Positions 59,301 through 64,000 of a stretch of 64,000 nt of DNA are shown piece by piece. A program made the position numbers and the translations under genes. A model generated the notes under the pieces. That model saw only the letters and a program-made list of their open reading frames with translations, was not told the DNA's origin and did no database searches. The number at the start of each line of letters is the position of its first letter. Position 1 is the first letter of the stretch. The stretch lies in the NCBI GenBank assembly GCA_020845705.1, contig JADLFH010000028.1, positions 27,123 to 91,122 on the forward strand, in the 5' to 3' direction. Origin of the DNA: Microthrixaceae bacterium (lineage in GTDB: Bacteria; Actinomycetota; Acidimicrobiia; Acidimicrobiales; Microtrichaceae).

Positions 59301-60743
59301 TCACCAACGCACCATCACGTGCTTGACCTCGGTGTAGTGGTCGAGCGCGTAGATCGACATGTCCTTGCCGTAACCGGACTGCTTGAAGCCGCCGTGGGGC
59401 ATCTCCGAGACGATGGGGATGTGGTCGTTGATCCAAACGGTCCCGAAACGCAGGAGTGCGGCCATCCGCATTGCCCGTCCCACATCACGGGTCCACACCG
59501 ACGCCGCGAGTCCGTAGTCCACCCCGTTCGCCCACTCCAGGAGCTGGTCCTCGTCACCGGCGCGCTGCACGGTGACAACGGGGCCGAACACCTCCCGCTG
59601 GACGATCTCAGAGTCCTGGGCAGGGCCCGCCACGACTGACGGAGCGTAGAAGAACCCGGCCCCCTCAGGTGCCGCGCCGCCCACGAGAACCTCGGCTCCG
59701 CCATCCACCGCACGCTCGACCATCGACGCGACCCTGCCGCGCTGGGCGGCCGAGACCAGTGGGCCCACTGCGGTGTCGGGGTCGAACGGATCGCCCACCT
59801 TCAACGCGGCCACCGCGTCGGTGAGCCCGGCCACCACCTCGTCGTAGCAGCGCGGCCCAGCGATCACCCGGCAGGGAGCCGTGCAGTCCTGACCCGAGTT
59901 GTAGTAGCTCATCTCCGCGAGCGTTCCCACCAACAGCTCGATGTCCGCGTCGTCGAAGACCACCACGGGCGCCTTGCCGCCGAGCTCGAGGTGCACCCGC
60001 TTGAGCGAGGCGGCGGCGACCTCTGCGATGTGGCGACCCGTTGCAACCGATCCGGTGAGCGACACCATGTCGACCAGCGGATGGGTGACCAACGCCTCGC
60101 CGGCGGTGGAGCCCCGTCCGCTCACCACGTTGAGAACACCTGGGGGGAAGATCTCCGCCGACAGCTCGGCAACCCGAAGCGCACTGAGCGGGGTGAGCTC
60201 CGACGGCTTGAGCACCACGGTGTTGCCCGCCGCCAGCGCAGGACCGATCTTCCACGTGGCCATGTTGAGCGGGTAGTTCCACGGCGCGATCGACCCGATC
60301 ACCCCGATCGGATCACGCCGCGTGAACGAGGTGTGATCCACCAGGTACTCCCCCGCTGCGCGGCCTTCGAGGAATCGGGCAGCGGCGGCAAAGAAGCGCA
60401 GGTTGTCGACTGTGAGGTCGAACTCGAAGTCGACGATCGAGGTCGGCTTGCCGACATTGCGACACTCGATCTCCTTGAGCTCGTCGAGGTTCGCTTCGAC
60501 CACATCGGCCAGCGCGCTGATGCGTTCGCACCGCTCCCGGGGAGTCGTGCGCGACCAGCCCTCGAAGGCCCGGGCCGCCGCGGTGACGGCGTCGTCGACG
60601 TCGACGGCGTCCGCGCTCGCCACCGACGCGATCGTCTCCCCGGTGGCCGGGTTGACCACCTCGTCCGCCAGCCCCGAGCGAGCTTGGCGGAATCGTCCGT
60701 CGATGAAGTTGTCGGTCTGCATCGGGACAGTCTTGTCGGACAT
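59301..60743 (-). CDS. Aldehyde dehydrogenase, aminobutyraldehyde/betaine-aldehyde type
   Basis: A 480-residue NAD(P)-dependent dehydrogenase. [20 protein letters not shown] (catalytic Asn and cofactor region), [29 protein letters not shown] (general-base Glu) and [11 protein letters not shown] with the nucleophilic Cys are present. [20 protein letters not shown] is close to gamma-aminobutyraldehyde dehydrogenases. It oxidises an aldehyde to its acid; substrate is by analogy only. It is convergent with the epoxide hydrolase, 3 bases between stops. Confidence 0.88.
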   Translation of the reverse strand: MSDKTVPMQTDNFIDGRFRQARSGLADEVVNPATGETIASVASADAVDVDDAVTAAARAFEGWSRTTPRERCERISALADVVEANLDELKEIECRNVGKPTSIVDFEFDLTVDNLRFFAAAARFLEGRAAGEYLVDHTSFTRRDPIGVIGSIAPWNYPLNMATWKIGPALAAGNTVVLKPSELTPLSALRVAELSAEIFPPGVLNVVSGRGSTAGEALVTHPLVDMVSLTGSVATGRHIAEVAAASLKRVHLELGGKAPVVVFDDADIELLVGTLAEMSYYNSGQDCTAPCRVIAGPRCYDEVVAGLTDAVAALKVGDPFDPDTAVGPLVSAAQRGRVASMVERAVDGGAEVLVGGAAPEGAGFFYAPSVVAGPAQDSEIVQREVFGPVVTVQRAGDEDQLLEWANGVDYGLAASVWTRDVGRAMRMAALLRFGTVWINDHIPIVSEMPHGGFKQSGYGKDMSIYALDHYTEVKHVMVRW

Positions 60744-60873
60744 CGGGACCGGTTCGGACCGTCGTTGTAGCGCGTGTCACAGCGGGCATGTGGATCAGTC
60801 CACAGTGGCCGGCCCGAGCAGTTCGTACCGTCCGAACAGATCCACTCAACCCCGACGAGAAGGCGAGAGTCAC

Positions 60874-62214
60874 ATGCGATATCAGATCTCCAGAAGGCGA
60901 CTCACAGCGGCACTGCTCGCTGGAGTCATCGCCGCGTCCCTCCTGTCGACGCTCGACGCGTCGGCGGAATCGGGGCCGCGGGCGATCGCGGTGAGCGCCA
61001 CCCACAGCTGCGCCGTAGCCGCCGACCGCACGGTGAAGTGTTGGGGCGCGAACAACCAGGGCCAGCTCGGCAACGGTGTCCACGAGCCGTACCGCACCAG
61101 CCCCGTGCTGGTCGGAAACATCAACAACGCGACCGATGTGGCTGTCGGCACCGGATTCAGCTGCGCGCAACTCACCGACTCCACGGTCAAGTGCTGGGGG
61201 GCCAACACATACGGACAGCTCGGCAACGGGACCACCTCGCCGAATGCCGTAGCCGCACCAGTACCTGGAATCGACAACGTGCTTCAGATTTCGGCCGGGT
61301 CGGGACACGTCTGCGTTGACCGCTACGACCGGAGTACCTGGTGCTGGGGCAGGAACACAGACGGTCAACTCGGTGACGGCACCAGGACCAACCGGACACG
61401 ACCAGTTCAGGTGAGCGGAATGGACGGCACCACCCCGAGCGGCAGGGTCATCGACATCGCTCTCGGCGAGCGTCACTCATGCGCCGCGACCTTCGACGGA
61501 CGGGTGCGGTGCTGGGGGCACAACATCAACGGCCAACTCGGTGACGGCACGGTAACCCCACGAGTCACACCGACAGTGGTGAAGGGCATCACGTTCACCT
61601 ACAGGGCGAAGGTGCAGCTCAGCGCAGGAACCAACCACTCGTGTGTGACCGAAGCCCCCTACTGGTATCCCCCTCCGACCACGCTGCCCACGACCACTTC
61701 CACGACGACGACAACGCTCCCGGGGCCAACGACAACCGTGGTGCCCACGACCACTTCCACGACGACGACAACGCTCCCGGGGCCAACGACAACCGTGGTG
61801 CCCAACACCTGGGACAACATGGCGATGCTGTGCTGGGGTTCCAATGTGAACGGGATGCTCGGCGACGCCCAACTCAGCGCGAACCGTTCGTTGACGCCGG
61901 TCCGGGTCGACTATCTCGACCGACCCAGTGACCCCGCAGCGGGCGGAGCGCACTCCTGTGCAGTCACTGTCACAGGCGGCGCGGCCTGCTGGGGGACCAA
62001 CACCTACGGGCAACTCGGCAACGGCACCACCGTCAACAGTCGCCGGCCCGTCGTGGTGGCAAGTCTCTCCGCCGTATCGATGATTGCATCGGCAGCAAAC
62101 CACAACTGCGCCCTCACCACCACGGTGGTGCGGTGCTGGGGAGCCAACTCCAGCGGGCAGCTGGGCACCGGCACCCGGAACAACTCGTCGGTTCCGGTCG
62201 CAGTTCCCGTGTAG
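60874..62214 (+). CDS. Secreted RCC1-repeat protein
   Basis: A 446-residue exported protein. A signal peptide (about 1-32, ending ASAES) precedes RCC1-type units, each with a Cys-x-Trp-Gly-x-Asn core and a GQLGxG turn, for example KCWGANNQGQLGNG and RCWGHNINGQLGDG. A Thr/Pro-rich linker made of two identical 19-residue units splits the propeller. Paired Cys per unit suggest disulfides between blades. It probably binds other surface molecules; no enzyme motif is seen. ATG 60874 is chosen by the signal peptide. Confidence 0.8.
   Translation: MRYQISRRRLTAALLAGVIAASLLSTLDASAESGPRAIAVSATHSCAVAADRTVKCWGANNQGQLGNGVHEPYRTSPVLVGNINNATDVAVGTGFSCAQLTDSTVKCWGANTYGQLGNGTTSPNAVAAPVPGIDNVLQISAGSGHVCVDRYDRSTWCWGRNTDGQLGDGTRTNRTRPVQVSGMDGTTPSGRVIDIALGERHSCAATFDGRVRCWGHNINGQLGDGTVTPRVTPTVVKGITFTYRAKVQLSAGTNHSCVTEAPYWYPPPTTLPTTTSTTTTTLPGPTTTVVPTTTSTTTTTLPGPTTTVVPNTWDNMAMLCWGSNVNGMLGDAQLSANRSLTPVRVDYLDRPSDPAAGGAHSCAVTVTGGAACWGTNTYGQLGNGTTVNSRRPVVVASLSAVSMIASAANHNCALTTTVVRCWGANSSGQLGTGTRNNSSVPVAVPV
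61687..61800 (+). repeat. 57-bp perfect tandem duplication in the RCC1 gene
   Basis: Two identical 57-base units (61687-61743 and 61744-61800), in frame, each coding PTTTSTTTTTLPGPTTTVV. Exact identity at all 57 bases, including third positions, indicates a recent duplication or ongoing slippage and a linker that can vary in length. Confidence 0.95.
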
Positions 62215-62319
62215 GGCGGATGTGTCAGGGGTCACCTCTGAACTGTGATCGGGGCCACAGTTCGTTCCCACGTCATTCACCACGCTCAGGTTGACGACGG
62301 CCGGAGGAGCGTTGAGTTG

Positions 62320-63609
62320 ATGCCGGATGGGGAGGTGACGAACAACCCGACACCCGCTCCCACCGCGGCGTTGGCCGCCATGCGTCAACGGTCACCCAGT
62401 CTCTGGTCTCCCAGCGATGAACGGTCACGGTCACTGCTCGAAGCACGACTCGCCGACATCGCTGGGACGATCCGCGGATTGGGGGTTTCCGAAGACCTCG
62501 TCGCCGAGGGCCTCGGCATGGCTGAGTTGGCGCGTGCCTATGACGCCTTCGAGTCGCCACGGTGTGATCCACTGCCGGGGTCGTTCGCCGTTGTGGTGCC
62601 AAGCCGGGCAACCCCGAACTTCCTTCGCAGCGCTCCGTCCCCCTTCATCGATGCAGAGACTGCTCGATCGTTGTGGGAGCAGATGTGTCCGTTCGTAGTC
62701 GACCGCTACTCCACCGCTGAGGGCGAGGCAGGAGTGGTGATCGGTTGTCCTCTCTGGCCGATCCCCGATGCCGAGGCTCACAGCAGCGAAGCGACGGCGC
62801 GAACGTCACGGATGCTGACAGACGCGATCGACTTCGCGGCTAGACGCTTCGGAGCCAGGGTCATCGGACTCGGATCCGACCTTTCCACCCTGGCCGCTCT
62901 CCCCCCGCCCCACGAGTTCATCGCTCAACAGGGCGTGGCGTTGACCGCGGGCCTGGCGGGTTCCTCGTGGCTGCTGAGCAGGGTCGTCTCGGGGCTCGGC
63001 GTGGATCTTGGCGATGTCGGAACCCTGGGCATGGGTCCAGGCGGCGCCATAGTGCTGCGGGGCCTCCTCGCTTGCGAAGGGGTGGGCACCGTCCATGTTT
63101 TCGACAACGATCGACGACGCCGTGTGGAGGTGGCTTCGCAGTACTCGGGCTTTCCCCGCGTCCGGCTGGCCGGATCTGTCACAGAGGTGCTCTCGCGGTG
63201 TGCTGTCACGGTGTCGACGACTACCACCCTGTTGGACTCGGACCTCGACGCCGTCGATCTGGCAGGGCGTTGGATCGTGGACCACAGCCCCTCCCCCCGT
63301 GTCGATCCACATCCGGTGGAGTCCCGTGGCGGTCGGATCTGCTGGAGCATCGGCCAGGACGGATCACCGCATCGGACCGCCACCAAACAGGGTGGAGGCG
63401 CGATGTCAATCGATCTCGACCTGCGAACTGCCGCTCCCGACCACATCTGGGGCTGGGAGGCCGAGGCACACGCCATCGCCCTCGCCTGCGACGCGGCCGA
63501 TCGCACCCTCAGTTCAATGGACCCGCGGGATCTCCCACGCATCGGTGCTCTCATTGCAGCGATGGGTACCACGGTCGCTCCCCTCCAGCGTTTCGGTGAG
63601 CTGATCTAG
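62320..63609 (+). CDS. Unknown protein with Rossmann-like glycine motif
   Basis: A 429-residue protein from ATG 62320, with GGAGGAG 10 bases upstream (GTG 62245 is an alternative giving 25 more residues). The central TLGMGPGGAIVLRGLL and VHVFDNDRRRRVEVASQYSG look like a nucleotide-binding beta-alpha-beta, and TTTTLLDSDLDAVDLAGRWI resembles the dinucleotide-domain end of dehydrogenases. No family is recognised. It overlaps the convergent HNH gene by 4 bases. Confidence 0.6.
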   Translation: MPDGEVTNNPTPAPTAALAAMRQRSPSLWSPSDERSRSLLEARLADIAGTIRGLGVSEDLVAEGLGMAELARAYDAFESPRCDPLPGSFAVVVPSRATPNFLRSAPSPFIDAETARSLWEQMCPFVVDRYSTAEGEAGVVIGCPLWPIPDAEAHSSEATARTSRMLTDAIDFAARRFGARVIGLGSDLSTLAALPPPHEFIAQQGVALTAGLAGSSWLLSRVVSGLGVDLGDVGTLGMGPGGAIVLRGLLACEGVGTVHVFDNDRRRRVEVASQYSGFPRVRLAGSVTEVLSRCAVTVSTTTTLLDSDLDAVDLAGRWIVDHSPSPRVDPHPVESRGGRICWSIGQDGSPHRTATKQGGGAMSIDLDLRTAAPDHIWGWEAEAHAIALACDAADRTLSSMDPRDLPRIGALIAAMGTTVAPLQRFGELI

Positions 63610-64000
63610 CCGCCGCTCAACCGAGTTGAACCCTGCGGCCGCCTCTTCGGTGGTGGTGGGTGTCCGGTTCGTTGCCGGCCGTGGCGTTGGCCCCAGATGC
63701 GGTTGCCGTGGGGGGTTTCGATGACGGTCCAGCCGTCTGGGTGGAGGGTGATGTGCCAGCCGGTCCGGTGGGCGAGGCCGTGGTGGTGGGGGCAGGCCAA
63801 CACCATGTGGGCGACGTCGGTGCAACCCAGGTCGGCGAGCCATTCGTCGATGTGGTGGGCGTGGCAGGCGTCGGGTTGGGCGTCACATCCCGGGAAGTAG
63901 CAGCCGCCGTCACGCACCGCGAGAGCCCTGCGCTGCGGGGTGGTGGCGAGACGGACCTCACGTCCGAGATCCAACGGTATCCCGAGGCTGTCGACGATCA
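63606..64000 (-). CDS. HNH endonuclease of DUF222/13E12 type, 5' part cut by window edge
   Basis: The last 131 codons of an HNH protein; the gene begins beyond the right edge. SLGIPLDLGREVRLAT, RDGGCYFPGCDAQPDACHAH, HIDEWLADLGCTDVAHMVLA and CPHHHGLAHRTGWHI give the HNH zinc/nuclease core typical of the actinobacterial DUF222-HNH (13E12-like) proteins. These are often multi-copy in actinobacterial genomes. The function is uncertain, with mobile or intein-like origins proposed. Confidence 0.85.
   Translation of the reverse strand, partial: IVDSLGIPLDLGREVRLATTPQRRALAVRDGGCYFPGCDAQPDACHAHHIDEWLADLGCTDVAHMVLACPHHHGLAHRTGWHITLHPDGWTVIETPHGNRIWGQRHGRQRTGHPPPPKRRPQGSTRLSGG

Noticed and set aside
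62320..64000. Mobile element or defence island at the right edge
   Set aside because: Only a DUF222/HNH gene and an unknown Rossmann-like gene are visible; there is no transposase, integrase, repeat boundary or methylase.

Overview
The window is GC-rich bacterial chromosome from an actinobacterium. WhiB1, a PdtaS-type histidine kinase, a DUF3107 protein, a HrdB-like sigma factor, a class E sortase and a DUF222/13E12-type HNH protein all point there. System I cytochrome c maturation genes, several acyl-CoA genes and leaderless promoters make a deep-branching lineage such as Acidimicrobiia the best guess, but this is inference. There is no rRNA, tRNA, CRISPR array, IS element or prophage. Apart from the HNH gene at the right edge the window looks like core chromosome, tightly packed with many start/stop overlaps.

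Layout. 0-3 kb: electron transfer flavoprotein etfA (cut by the left edge) and etfB, a lipid kinase and a glycerophosphodiesterase. 3-7.2 kb: whiB1 facing pdtaS, which ends an operon of a DUF3107 protein, two ArsA/Get3-like ATPases and the kinase. 7.3-13.4 kb: a serine hydrolase lipoprotein and a PLP desulfhydrase, then an Fe-S group: an Mrp carrier divergent from a SufR-like regulator, and a cysteine desulfurase. 13.4-20 kb: an alpha/beta hydrolase, an AtuA-type protein split into two genes, a phosphatase, glycogen synthase and a saccharopine dehydrogenase-like protein, with a 350-base repeat-rich gap. 20-27 kb: ccmABCDEFGH plus a CcmI-like gene on the minus strand. 27-33.9 kb: sortase E, a Septum-formation-type lipoprotein, two enoyl-CoA hydratases, a Tat-exported phosphoesterase, and a regulator with its winged-helix/BTAD module at the C-terminus, followed by a repeat and a possible structured RNA.

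33.9-38.6 kb: a GH63-like hydrolase divergent from a glycosyltransferase, then a TetR gene and an acyl-CoA dehydrogenase gene that share a 16-bp operator. 38.6-47.2 kb: PAP2 phosphatase, beta-helix lipoprotein, cysS, hydrolase, DUF4279 protein, a GGDEF protein with a degenerate motif, a tiny lipoprotein and valS. 47.2-52 kb: PH-domain protein with a 58-residue membrane protein, MscS channel, di-heme DUF1111 lipoprotein and acyl-CoA ligase. 52-57 kb: an operon of an unknown protein, beta-galactosidase and aldose 1-epimerase. 57-64 kb: sigma factor, epoxide hydrolase, aldehyde dehydrogenase, secreted RCC1-repeat protein, an unknown Rossmann protein and a partial HNH protein.

Three cross-cutting signals deserve attention. 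A family of about 50-bp palindromes (arm core AACTTGCGTACG) occurs in five intergenic places. A -10-like TANNNT box lies 6-8 bases before the start codon of at least fifteen genes, which suggests widespread leaderless transcription. The GTTACC-N4-GGTAAC operator ties the TetR regulator to the acyl-CoA dehydrogenase.
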